A DNA stretch of 5,525 nt from Ectothiorhodospiraceae bacterium (lineage in GTDB: Bacteria > Pseudomonadota > Gammaproteobacteria > Nitrococcales > AK92). The translations under genes and the position numbers were made by a program. The notes under the pieces were generated by a model. The model was given only the letters and a program-made list of their open reading frames with translations, made no database searches and was not told where the DNA came from. Location of the stretch: the NCBI GenBank assembly GCA_029263635.1, contig JAJUFY010000158.1, positions 1-5,525 on the forward strand, given 5' to 3'. Positions 1 to 5,227 of the stretch are shown piece by piece. Each line of letters opens with the position of its first letter. Position 1 is the stretch's first letter.

Positions 1-1428
1 CGCACCCGCATGGTGCCGTTCGCCCACCTGGTGCCGCGCCTGCGCCGCCTCGTGCGCCAGACCTGCCAGGAGCTTGGCAAACAGGCTCAGCTCAAGGTGC
101 TCGGCGCACAGGAAGAGATGGACCGGACGGCCCTGGAGCGGATCACGGCGCCCCTGGAGCACATGCTGCGCAATGCCGTGGTCCACGGCATCGAGGACCC
201 GCAGCGGCGCCAGGAAGCCGGCAAGCCGGCGGCAGGAACGATCTCGGTATCGCTGGTGCGGGAAGGCGCCGACGTGGTGATCCGGGTGAGCGACGACGGT
301 GGCGGCATCAAGCTGGACGCCGTGCGTCGTCAGGCCATCGCCCAGGGCCTGATGGCGGCCGACGCCGAGCTCAGCGACCGCGAGGTGATGCAGTTCATCC
401 TGGCTGCCGGTCTCTCGACGGCGGAAACGGTCACCCAGATCGCCGGTCGCGGTGTCGGCCTCGATGTGGCGACAGCCGAGATCAAGCAGCTCGGCGGCAT
501 CCTGGATATCGATTCCGAGGCCGGTGGCGGCACCACGTTCACCATCCGGTTCCCGTTCACGCTGGCAGTCAACCAGGCGCTGTTCTGTCAGATCGGCGAG
601 GCCGTCTATGCGATTCCGCTGGCCAGCGTGGTCGGCGTGGTGCGGATGCAGCACGAGGAGCTGCAGCGCTGCTACGCCAGCTCGCACGCCGCCTACTGTG
701 AATATGCCGGCGAGCGGTATCAGCTGCGCGCCCTGAGCAGCCTGCTGGCAACCGGCGAGCCGCAGCTGCCCGGACCCGGCAACCAGGCGCCGGTCATCCT
801 GGTGCGGGTCGGCGATGAGCGATTGGCGGTCCATGTGGAGGCGCTGCTCGGCAACCGGGAAATCGTCGTGAAGTCGGTGGGCGCTCAGCTCAGCACCGTG
901 CCCGGCATCTACGGCGCGACCGTGCTCGCCGACGGGCGGGTGGTGCTGATTCTCGACATCGGCAGCCTGGCAGATGCCGAGCCGGCGGCGACTGCAGCCG
1001 CGCCACCGTCGTTGCCGGCGGCCGCTGCGGGGGCGGATCCGGCGCGCAAGCCCACGGTCCTGGTGGTCGACGACTCCATCACCATGCGCAAGGCCGCAAC
1101 GCGGCTGCTGGAGCGCAACGGCATGACGGTCGTCACCGTCAAGGACGGTGTCGAGGCCGTTGCCCAGTTGCAGGAGAAGGTGCCGGACGCCGTGCTGCTG
1201 GACATCGAAATGCCGCGCATGGACGGCTATGAACTGGCCGCCTACATGCGCAACGAGGAACGCCTGCGCAGCGTGCCGATCATCGTGGTCTCGTCGCGGG
1301 CCGGCGCCAAGCACCGGCAGCAGGCGCTGGAGATCGGCGTCGATCGCTACCTCGGCAAGCCATACCAGGAAGCGGAGCTGCTGGGGAACCTGCGTGCGGT
1401 GCTGGAGGCGGCGGGGAGCGGCGGCTGA
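1..1428 (+). CDS. chpA: ChpA/PilL-type chemotaxis histidine kinase with C-terminal receiver domain (3' part)
   Basis: C-terminal 475 residues of a CheA-like hybrid kinase; the frame is open to base 1. The Met at base 10 is internal, since RTRMVPF is a conserved CheA-family stretch. Counting that Met as 1, the HATPase domain has an N box (LRNAVVHGIE, 53-62), a G1 box (DDGGGI, 95-100) and a G2 box (GRGVGLD, 146-152). A CheW-like regulatory domain runs from about 185 to 320. An Ala/Pro-rich linker (322-347) leads to a receiver domain (348-466) with acidic pair D354/D355, phospho-acceptor D398 in LLDIEMP, S428 and K450. By homology it is the cytoplasmic kinase of the Pil-Chp pathway, which phosphorylates PilG/PilH-type regulators to control type IV pili. 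The Hpt domains that would carry the phosphorylated His lie upstream, outside the window. The kinase assignment is near certain. The name chpA rests on domain order plus the chpC and rsmE-bioA neighbours. Confidence 0.93.
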   Translation, partial: RTRMVPFAHLVPRLRRLVRQTCQELGKQAQLKVLGAQEEMDRTALERITAPLEHMLRNAVVHGIEDPQRRQEAGKPAAGTISVSLVREGADVVIRVSDDGGGIKLDAVRRQAIAQGLMAADAELSDREVMQFILAAGLSTAETVTQIAGRGVGLDVATAEIKQLGGILDIDSEAGGGTTFTIRFPFTLAVNQALFCQIGEAVYAIPLASVVGVVRMQHEELQRCYASSHAAYCEYAGERYQLRALSSLLATGEPQLPGPGNQAPVILVRVGDERLAVHVEALLGNREIVVKSVGAQLSTVPGIYGATVLADGRVVLILDIGSLADAEPAATAAAPPSLPAAAAGADPARKPTVLVVDDSITMRKAATRLLERNGMTVVTVKDGVEAVAQLQEKVPDAVLLDIEMPRMDGYELAAYMRNEERLRSVPIIVVSSRAGAKHRQQALEIGVDRYLGKPYQEAELLGNLRAVLEAAGSGG

Positions 1429-1438
1429 GCCGGCCCTG

Positions 1439-1475
1439 CTCGGCCTGGGGCGGGGCCGAGCCGCTATGCTAGCGG
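1439..1475 (+). other. Two adjacent small hairpins after chpA
   Basis: Ten bases after the chpA stop, CTCGGCC (1439-1445) can pair with GGCCGAG (1454-1460) across an 8-nt loop. Immediately after it, CCGCTA (1461-1466) pairs with TAGCGG (1470-1475) across a 3-nt loop. Both stems are perfect and directly adjacent. No T-run follows, so this is not a textbook intrinsic terminator. It could weaken read-through, protect the chpA mRNA end, or be chance in G+C-rich DNA. The rest of the 143-nt gap shows no convincing promoter and no coding frame continuing into chpC. Confidence 0.4.
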
Positions 1476-1559
1476 GCCCGCAGCCACCGGCAGCGTGTAG
1501 GATGCAGTACCCGGGAGGCTGGATGGCGGCGGAGGTGGCGCACAGCGGAAAGGCTGCGC

Positions 1560-1565
1560 GGAGAG
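1560..1565 (+). promoter_or_regulatory. Ribosome binding site for chpC at its upstream start
   Basis: GGAGAG lies 6 nt before the ATG at 1572 and supports that start. A second Shine-Dalgarno, AGGAG at 1596-1600, sits 7 nt before an in-frame ATG at 1608. The second match is at least as good, but starting there would remove the predicted first beta strand (VVRSVIM). Confidence 0.55.
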
Positions 1566-1571
1566 CGGAAC

Positions 1572-2042
1572 ATGGCAGGCAACAGCATGGTAGTCAGGAG
1601 CGTCATCATGCCGCTGGCACGGGGCGCGCTGCTGCTGCCCGGCAGCATGGTCGCGGAGATCGTGCCGTATTCGGAGCCGGAGCCGCCGCCGGCCATGGCG
1701 CCCGCCTGGCTGCGCGGTGAAATGTGCTGGCGCAGGCAGCGCCTGCCGCTGGTGGCGATGGAGGTTTTCCTCAACCGAGATCCGGTGCCGGCGCCCACCA
1801 GCAGCACGCGCGTGGTGGTGCTGAAGACCCTGACCGACAAGCTCGATCTGCCGTTCTACGGCGTGCTGGCCAGCCGGATGCCGCGGCTCGTTCCAATCCA
1901 GCCGGCCAGCGTCGCGCTGGCTCCGGATGCGCCGCCGCGCAAGCGGATTGCCGCCGATGTCCTGTTCGAGGGGCAGCGGGCGCTGATTCCCGACATCGAG
2001 GCGCTGGAGATCGGGCTCTGGGCGGTGCTGCCGGGAGTCTGA
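1572..2042 (+). CDS. chpC: ChpC-like CheW-domain protein
   Basis: A 156-residue single-domain protein of the CheW fold, the scaffold that couples a methyl-accepting receptor to a CheA-type kinase. The start of the fold is visible as VVRSVIMPLARGALLLP (7-23) followed by MVAEIVPYSEPEP (26-38), resembling the ChpC/PilI subgroup. A core strand RVVVLKTL (80-87) and the segment FYGVLASRMPRLVPI (95-109) follow, and the protein closes with LFEGQRALIPDIEAL (131-145). There is no signal peptide or membrane segment, so it should act in the cytoplasm. It follows chpA in the same direction after 143 nt and probably serves the same Pil-Chp array, perhaps linking extra receptors. No chpB methylesterase gene lies between them. 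I chose the ATG at 1572 because it keeps the first strand; 1587 and 1608 are in-frame alternatives. CheW family is likely, and the ChpC name rests partly on context. Confidence 0.8.
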   Translation: MAGNSMVVRSVIMPLARGALLLPGSMVAEIVPYSEPEPPPAMAPAWLRGEMCWRRQRLPLVAMEVFLNRDPVPAPTSSTRVVVLKTLTDKLDLPFYGVLASRMPRLVPIQPASVALAPDAPPRKRIAADVLFEGQRALIPDIEALEIGLWAVLPGV

Positions 2043-2053
2043 GCAGGGCCCCC
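2043..2053. other. 11-nt convergent junction of chpC and rsmE
   Basis: The TGA of chpC (2040-2042) and the TAA of rsmE (2054-2056, minus strand) are separated by only 11 nt. Neither strand has a hairpin followed by a T-run here. Transcripts from the two operons should therefore overlap at their 3' ends unless Rho or a signal inside the opposite gene stops them. Confidence 0.6.
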
Positions 2054-2776
2054 TTACAAATCCCCCCGCAAGGCCTGCAGCGCGGCCAGCATGGCCAGCC
2101 CGGCCGTCTCGGTGCGGAGGATGCGCGGGCCAAGACGCAGGCGACGGTAGCCTGCCTCGCTGGCGGCGGCGAGTTCGGCATCGGCAAGCCCCCCTTCCGG
2201 GCCGATCAGCAGCGCGAAGGAGCCGGCGGGCGGGAGCTCTCCCAGCCGCTGGCTGCCGGCGGGATCGAGCACGATGCCCTGTTCTGCCGCCGTTGCCGCC
2301 AGGGCCTGCGGCAAGGGCAGGGCCGGCAGAACCGGCGGGACCCGGTTGCGCCCGCACTGCTCGCAGGCAGCGGCCGCCACGGCCTGCCAGTGGTCGATGC
2401 GCTTCGTCAGACGCTCGCCGCGCAGCTGCACCACCGAGCGCTCGGTGAACACCGGCCGGATTGCGGCGACCCCCAGCTCTACCGCCTTCTGGATGGTGAA
2501 ATCCATGCGCTCGCCCTTGGACACGCCCTGCAGCAGGGTGATGGCCAGCGGCGACTCGGCCTCGCGGGCGTGGTGTTCGCCAAGCCTTACCTGCGCGCGC
2601 TTGCGGTCCAGCGCCAGCAGCTCGGCAGGATACTCGCCGCCGCTGCCGTCGAACAGCGTCAGCGCCTGGCCGGGCTGGAGCCGGAGCACGCGCAGATGGT
2701 TGGCCGCCTCGGCCGGCAGCTCCAGCTCCGATCCCGCTGCCAGTTGCAGCGGCACGTACAGGCGCGGACCCGACAT
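2054..2776 (-). CDS. rsmE: 16S rRNA (uracil(1498)-N(3))-methyltransferase RsmE
   Basis: A 240-residue protein, close to the usual family length, that methylates N3 of U1498 in 16S rRNA of the 30S subunit using SAM. The N-terminal PUA-like RNA-binding domain spans about 1-70 and includes NHLRVLR (26-32). The C-terminal SPOUT-type domain carries the family motifs: QGVSKGERMDFTIQKAVELG (83-102), PVFTERSVV (108-116) and EQCGRN (139-144). Its SAM-binding knot region shows IGPEGG (191-196) and LGPRILRTETA (215-225). The ATG at 2774-2776 gives the expected N-terminus and has a Shine-Dalgarno that overlaps the bioA stop. It is the last gene of the metF-bioA-rsmE run, 9 nt after bioA, so translation is probably coupled. 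Nothing is missing or unusual in the motifs. Confidence 0.96.
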   Translation of the reverse strand: MSGPRLYVPLQLAAGSELELPAEAANHLRVLRLQPGQALTLFDGSGGEYPAELLALDRKRAQVRLGEHHAREAESPLAITLLQGVSKGERMDFTIQKAVELGVAAIRPVFTERSVVQLRGERLTKRIDHWQAVAAAACEQCGRNRVPPVLPALPLPQALAATAAEQGIVLDPAGSQRLGELPPAGSFALLIGPEGGLADAELAAASEAGYRRLRLGPRILRTETAGLAMLAALQALRGDL

Positions 2777-2781
2777 CGCCG

Positions 2782-2787
2782 TCCCTC
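2782..2787 (-). promoter_or_regulatory. Ribosome binding site of rsmE overlapping the bioA stop
   Basis: GAGGGA on the minus strand lies 5 nt before the rsmE ATG. Its first two bases are the last two of the bioA TGA (2786-2788). The overlap fixes the rsmE start and suggests that ribosomes finishing bioA feed rsmE. Confidence 0.7.
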
Positions 2788-4135
2788 AGTCGCGTACCGC
2801 CAGCGCGATCCCCTCACGGGCGACCTCGCCCAGCAGGGCGATTTCCGGTTCGGAGATCACGTAGGGCGGCATGAAATACACCACGTTGCCCAGCGGCCGC
2901 AGCAGCACCCCGCGGCTGAGGGCGTGCTGATAGACCTTGAGCCCGCGCCGCTCGCGCCAGTCGAACGGCACCTTGCCGGCACGCTCCCGCACCAGCTCGA
3001 TGGCGAGGATCATGCCGGTCTGGCGGATCTCGCCGACATTGGGGTGGTCTTCCAGGGGGCGCACGGCATCGTACATTGCCGCCGCCAGTTCACGGTTGCG
3101 TGCGAGCACCGGCTCGTCGCGGAAGATATCCAGCGTCGCCAACGCGGCCCGGCAGGCCAGCGGGTTGCCGGTATAGCTGTGCGAGTGCAGGAAGGCGGTA
3201 AGACGCTGGTAATCGTCGTAGAACGCCTGGTACACCGCGTCCGTGGTCAGGACCGCGGCGAGCGGCAGGTAGCCGCCGGTCAGGCCTTTCGACAGGCACA
3301 GGAAGTCCGGCGTGACGCCGGCCTGCTCGCAGGCGAACAGGGTGCCGGTGCGGCCGAAGCCGACCGCGATCTCGTCGGCGATCAGGTGCACATCGTGGCG
3401 GTCGCAGGCCTCGCGCAGCAGCGAGAGGTACACCGGATGGTACATGCGCATGCCGCCGGCGCACTGCACCAGCGGCTCGACGATCACTGCCGCCACCTCG
3501 TCGGCGTGTTCGGCGAGGGTCGCTTCCATGTGGGCGAACATCGCCCGCGAGTGGGCCTCCCAGTCCACGCCCGGTTCGCGCTGCCAGCAGTCGGGGGAGG
3601 GCACGGTGATGGCCTCCATCAGCAGCGGCTTGTAGGTCTCCTTGTAGAGCGCCACATCGCCCACCGCGAGCGCCCCCAGGGTCTCGCCGTGATAGCTGTT
3701 GGAGAGCGTCACGAACTTGCGCTTGCCGCCGCGGCCGAGATTGCGCCAGTAGTGGTAGCTCATCTTGAGCGCCACCTCGACCGCCGAAGAGCCATTGTCG
3801 GCGTAGAAGCAGCGGCTGAGACCGGCCGGAGCCGCCTCCACCAGCCGCTCGGCCAGCTCCACGGCCGGGGCGTGCGAGAAGCCGGCGAGGATGACATGCT
3901 CGAGCTCGTCGAGCTGCTCGCGGACGGCGGCGTTGATGCGCGGATTGGCATGGCCGAACAGGTTGACCCACCAGGAGCTCACGGCATCCAGGTAGCGCCT
4001 GCCTTCGAAGTCCTCCAGCCAGACGCCCTTGCCGCGCCGGATCGGCACCAGCGGCAACCACTCGTGGTCCTTCATCTGGGTGCAGGGGTGCCAGAGCACC
4101 CCGAGGTCGCGGCGGATCAGGTCGGTATTGCGCAT
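2786..4135 (-). CDS. bioA: Adenosylmethionine-8-amino-7-oxononanoate aminotransferase (DAPA synthase)
   Basis: A 449-residue class-III PLP aminotransferase that converts 7-keto-8-aminopelargonate to 7,8-diaminopelargonate in biotin synthesis. In E. coli the amino donor is SAM. Visible motifs are LWHPCTQMKDHE (14-25), SSWWVNLFGH (53-62), NGSSAVEVALKM (114-125), NSYHGET (146-152), DEIAVGFGRTG (254-264) and HSHSYTGNPLAC (317-328). K283 in LSKGLTGG is the Schiff-base lysine and D254 the PLP-ring aspartate. Against remembered E. coli numbering, Y148, R262 and R413 match Y144, R253 and R391, but Y17 is Cys18 and D147 is Glu151. The start is well placed: LWHP near residue 14 fits the family. Its Shine-Dalgarno is weak, and the gene begins 6 nt after the metF stop, so coupling is likely. 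No other biotin gene is in the window. The family is certain; donor preference is less so. Confidence 0.96.
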   Translation of the reverse strand: MRNTDLIRRDLGVLWHPCTQMKDHEWLPLVPIRRGKGVWLEDFEGRRYLDAVSSWWVNLFGHANPRINAAVREQLDELEHVILAGFSHAPAVELAERLVEAAPAGLSRCFYADNGSSAVEVALKMSYHYWRNLGRGGKRKFVTLSNSYHGETLGALAVGDVALYKETYKPLLMEAITVPSPDCWQREPGVDWEAHSRAMFAHMEATLAEHADEVAAVIVEPLVQCAGGMRMYHPVYLSLLREACDRHDVHLIADEIAVGFGRTGTLFACEQAGVTPDFLCLSKGLTGGYLPLAAVLTTDAVYQAFYDDYQRLTAFLHSHSYTGNPLACRAALATLDIFRDEPVLARNRELAAAMYDAVRPLEDHPNVGEIRQTGMILAIELVRERAGKVPFDWRERRGLKVYQHALSRGVLLRPLGNVVYFMPPYVISEPEIALLGEVAREGIALAVRD

Positions 4136-4141
4136 GGCGAT

Positions 4142-5023
4142 TCAGCCGCCACTGGCGGGCTGCTCGCCGAGCGTGCTCAGCCCCAGCCGTTGCCAGATCT
4201 CTTCCGTGAGCGCTGCCTGATTCATGGTGTAGAAGTGCAGTCCCGGCGCGCCGGCTTCCAGCAGCCGCCGGCACAGTTCGGTGACCACGTCCAGGCCGAA
4301 GGCGCGGATCGAGTCGCGGTCGTCGCCGAAGGCTTCCATGCGCTTGCGCAGCCAGCGCGGGATCTCGGCGCCGGTGCCGTCGGCGAAGCGGGCGAGCTGC
4401 TTGAAATTGCCGATCGGCATGATGCCGGGGACGATGGGGATGTCGATGCCGAGCGCCTCGCAGGCGTCGACGAAGCGCAGGTAGGCGTCGGGGTTGTAGA
4501 AGAACTGGGTGATGGCGCCGTCGGCGCCGGCCTCGACCTTGCGCTTGAAGTTCAGCAGGTCCTGCTCGGCATCCGCCGCCTGCGGATGGAACTCCGGGTA
4601 GCAGGCGACCTCGATGCGGAAGCGGTCGCCGGTCTCCTGGCGGATGAACTCCACCAGCTCGTTGGCATAGCGGAACTCGCCGGCCGACGGGCTGCCGGAC
4701 GGCAGGTCACCGCGCAGGGCGACGATGCGGCGAATGCCGTCGCTCTGGTAACGCGCCAGGATTTCGCGGATCTGCTCGCGGCTGCTGCCGACGCAGGAGA
4801 GGTGCGGCGCGGCCTCGATGCCGCATTCGCGCTGGATTTCCCGTACCGCATCGAAGGTGCGTTCCTGGGTCGAGCCGCCGGCACCGTAAGTGACCGAGAA
4901 AAAACGAGGCTTGAGCTTGGCCAGCCGTGCGCGGGTCGCGCGCAGGGTCTGCAGGCCTTCCTCGGTCTTCGGCGGGAAGAACTCGCAGCTGAAGACCGGG
5001 GCGTATTGTTTCTGAGATTGCAT
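4142..5023 (-). CDS. metF: Methylenetetrahydrofolate reductase
   Basis: A 293-residue flavoprotein that reduces 5,10-methylene-tetrahydrofolate to 5-methyl-tetrahydrofolate, the methyl donor for methionine synthase. It is a single TIM-barrel domain of the usual bacterial length. SCEFFPPKTEEG (12-23) contains the catalytic Glu (E14, equivalent to E. coli E28). VTYGAGGST (44-52) follows, then ALRGDLPSG (102-110) with D106, equivalent to the flavin-tuning D120 of E. coli. Further family motifs are ITQFFYNPDAY (171-181), VPGIMPI (198-204) and PGLHFYTMN (260-268). I chose the ATG at 5021-5023 because GGAG sits 7 nt before it and conserved sequence starts ten residues later. A GTG at 5071 would add 16 residues with no family resemblance. 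It follows ahcY after 195 nt and leads directly into bioA. The identification is secure. Confidence 0.97.
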   Translation of the reverse strand: MQSQKQYAPVFSCEFFPPKTEEGLQTLRATRARLAKLKPRFFSVTYGAGGSTQERTFDAVREIQRECGIEAAPHLSCVGSSREQIREILARYQSDGIRRIVALRGDLPSGSPSAGEFRYANELVEFIRQETGDRFRIEVACYPEFHPQAADAEQDLLNFKRKVEAGADGAITQFFYNPDAYLRFVDACEALGIDIPIVPGIMPIGNFKQLARFADGTGAEIPRWLRKRMEAFGDDRDSIRAFGLDVVTELCRRLLEAGAPGLHFYTMNQAALTEEIWQRLGLSTLGEQPASGG

Positions 5024-5030
5024 GATCCCG

Positions 5031-5034
5031 CTCC
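5031..5034 (-). promoter_or_regulatory. Ribosome binding site that fixes the metF start
   Basis: GGAG within TCCGGAGCGG on the minus strand lies 7 nt before the ATG at 5021-5023. It decides in favour of the 293-residue protein over the in-frame GTG at 5071. Confidence 0.75.
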
Positions 5035-5061
5035 GGAAAGAGGCACAGTCCGAAGGCAGGC

Positions 5062-5092
5062 GCCCGGCCACGCAAGAACCCTTTGCCCGGCC
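5062..5092. repeat. 8-bp direct repeat in the metF leader
   Basis: GCCCGGCC occurs on the plus strand at 5062-5069 and 5085-5092, with start points 23 nt apart (GGCCGGGC on the minus strand). The spacing is about two helical turns. In such G+C-rich sequence it could be chance. Confidence 0.35.
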
Positions 5093-5106
5093 TGCTTCCC
5101 GCAGGC
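5090..5106 (-). other. Perfect 6-bp hairpin with GGGAA loop
   Basis: GCCTGC (minus strand, 5106-5101) pairs with GCAGGC (5095-5090) around a GGGAA loop. Three more outer pairs are possible beyond a T-C mismatch. The right arm can instead pair with a second GCCTGC at 5061-5056, nearer the metF start. Confidence 0.5.
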
Positions 5107-5118
5107 AGGGAGAAGGCG

Positions 5119-5168
5119 GCGCGCTGCCCCCGACTCCCCGCCGGCGCGGGGACGAGGGACAGCGGCGC
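5119..5168 (-). other. Long imperfect hairpin in the metF leader
   Basis: On the minus strand, from outside in, GCG (5168-5166) pairs with CGC (5121-5119). CGCTG (5164-5160) then pairs with CAGCG (5126-5122), and CCCTCG (5158-5153) with CGGGGG (5132-5127, one G-U). CCCCGC (5151-5146) pairs with GCGGGG (5141-5136) around a GCCG loop. That is 20 base pairs, broken by single-base bulges and a 1-by-3 internal loop. The following bases are C-rich, not a T-run, so a canonical terminator is unlikely. Confidence 0.6.
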
Positions 5169-5187
5169 TTCGCGTTGCGGGCGCCGC
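5162..5187 (-). other. Alternative 7-bp stem-loop sharing an arm with the long hairpin
   Basis: GCGGCGC (minus strand, 5187-5181) pairs perfectly with GCGCCGC (5168-5162) across a 12-nt loop. The second arm is also the outer left arm of the long hairpin at 5119-5168, so the two structures compete for it. Confidence 0.5.
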
Positions 5188-5209
5188 GCCAGTCAATCGG
5201 CAGGTATGG

Positions 5210-5227
5210 CGGTACCCGTCAGTACCG
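5210..5227 (-). other. Hairpin over the ahcY stop codon
   Basis: CGGTAC (minus strand, 5227-5222) and GTACCG (5215-5210) form a perfect 6-bp stem. The 6-nt loop TGACGG holds the ahcY TGA. The left arm is the coding sequence for the conserved C-terminal Tyr-Arg-Tyr, and only the right arm is free to vary. No T-run follows. Confidence 0.45.

Larger units (their letters stand above)
5024..5218 (-). other. Structured 195-nt ahcY-metF intergenic region
   Basis: No credible protein is encoded here; open frames on both strands are low-complexity shadows. Read on the minus strand, the region is crowded with inverted repeats: a 7-bp stem (5162-5187), a long imperfect hairpin (5119-5168) and a GCAGGC element that can pair on either side (5056-5106). 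An 8-bp direct repeat lies at 5062-5069 and 5085-5092. The region ends in the metF Shine-Dalgarno. TTGACT at 5191-5196 resembles a -35 box, but no matching -10 follows at 17 nt, so I do not call a promoter. No hairpin has a T-run after it. I looked for the conserved parts of the SAH riboswitch (GAGGAGCGC and ACGGCGCTCA, from memory) and did not find them. It may be a metF leader, an RNA-processing site or a spacer. Confidence 0.5.

Noticed and set aside
985..1045. Ala/Pro-rich repeat-like stretch in chpA
   Set aside because: This is an ordinary flexible linker between the CheW-like and receiver domains, not a tandem repeat.
2044..2077. Possible terminator from GCAGGGCC pairing with GGCCTGC at the chpC-rsmE junction
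   Set aside because: The stem needs a bulge, has a loop of about 20 nt and no T-run, and overlaps the end of rsmE.
1464..2357. 297-codon open frame on the minus strand across chpC and the end of rsmE
   Set aside because: It is Arg/Ala/Gly/Pro-rich low-complexity translation antisense to chpC and out of frame with rsmE, as expected in high-G+C DNA. No family motif is visible.
3090..4274. 394-codon open frame on the minus strand in another frame of bioA and metF
   Set aside because: It is a frame-shifted shadow of bioA, very rich in Arg, Ala and Gly. The bioA frame holds every catalytic motif without interruption.
5024..5071. 16-residue N-terminal extension of metF from a GTG at 5071
   Set aside because: The extension shows no family resemblance, and the ATG at 5023 has a well-spaced GGAG.
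4552..5196. 214-codon open frame on the minus strand through the ahcY-metF gap into metF
   Set aside because: It is out of frame with metF, Arg/Ser/Ala-rich and has no recognisable domain; it is a shadow of the coding strand.
5173..5196. Sigma-70 promoter for metF starting at TTGACT (5191-5196, minus strand)
   Set aside because: The -35-like box has no -10-like box at an acceptable spacing; the bases 17 nt on are GCGAAG.
5024..5218. SAH riboswitch or cobalamin riboswitch upstream of metF
   Set aside because: The conserved sequence blocks I know for these classes are not present. A SAH riboswitch would be expected before ahcY, outside the window.
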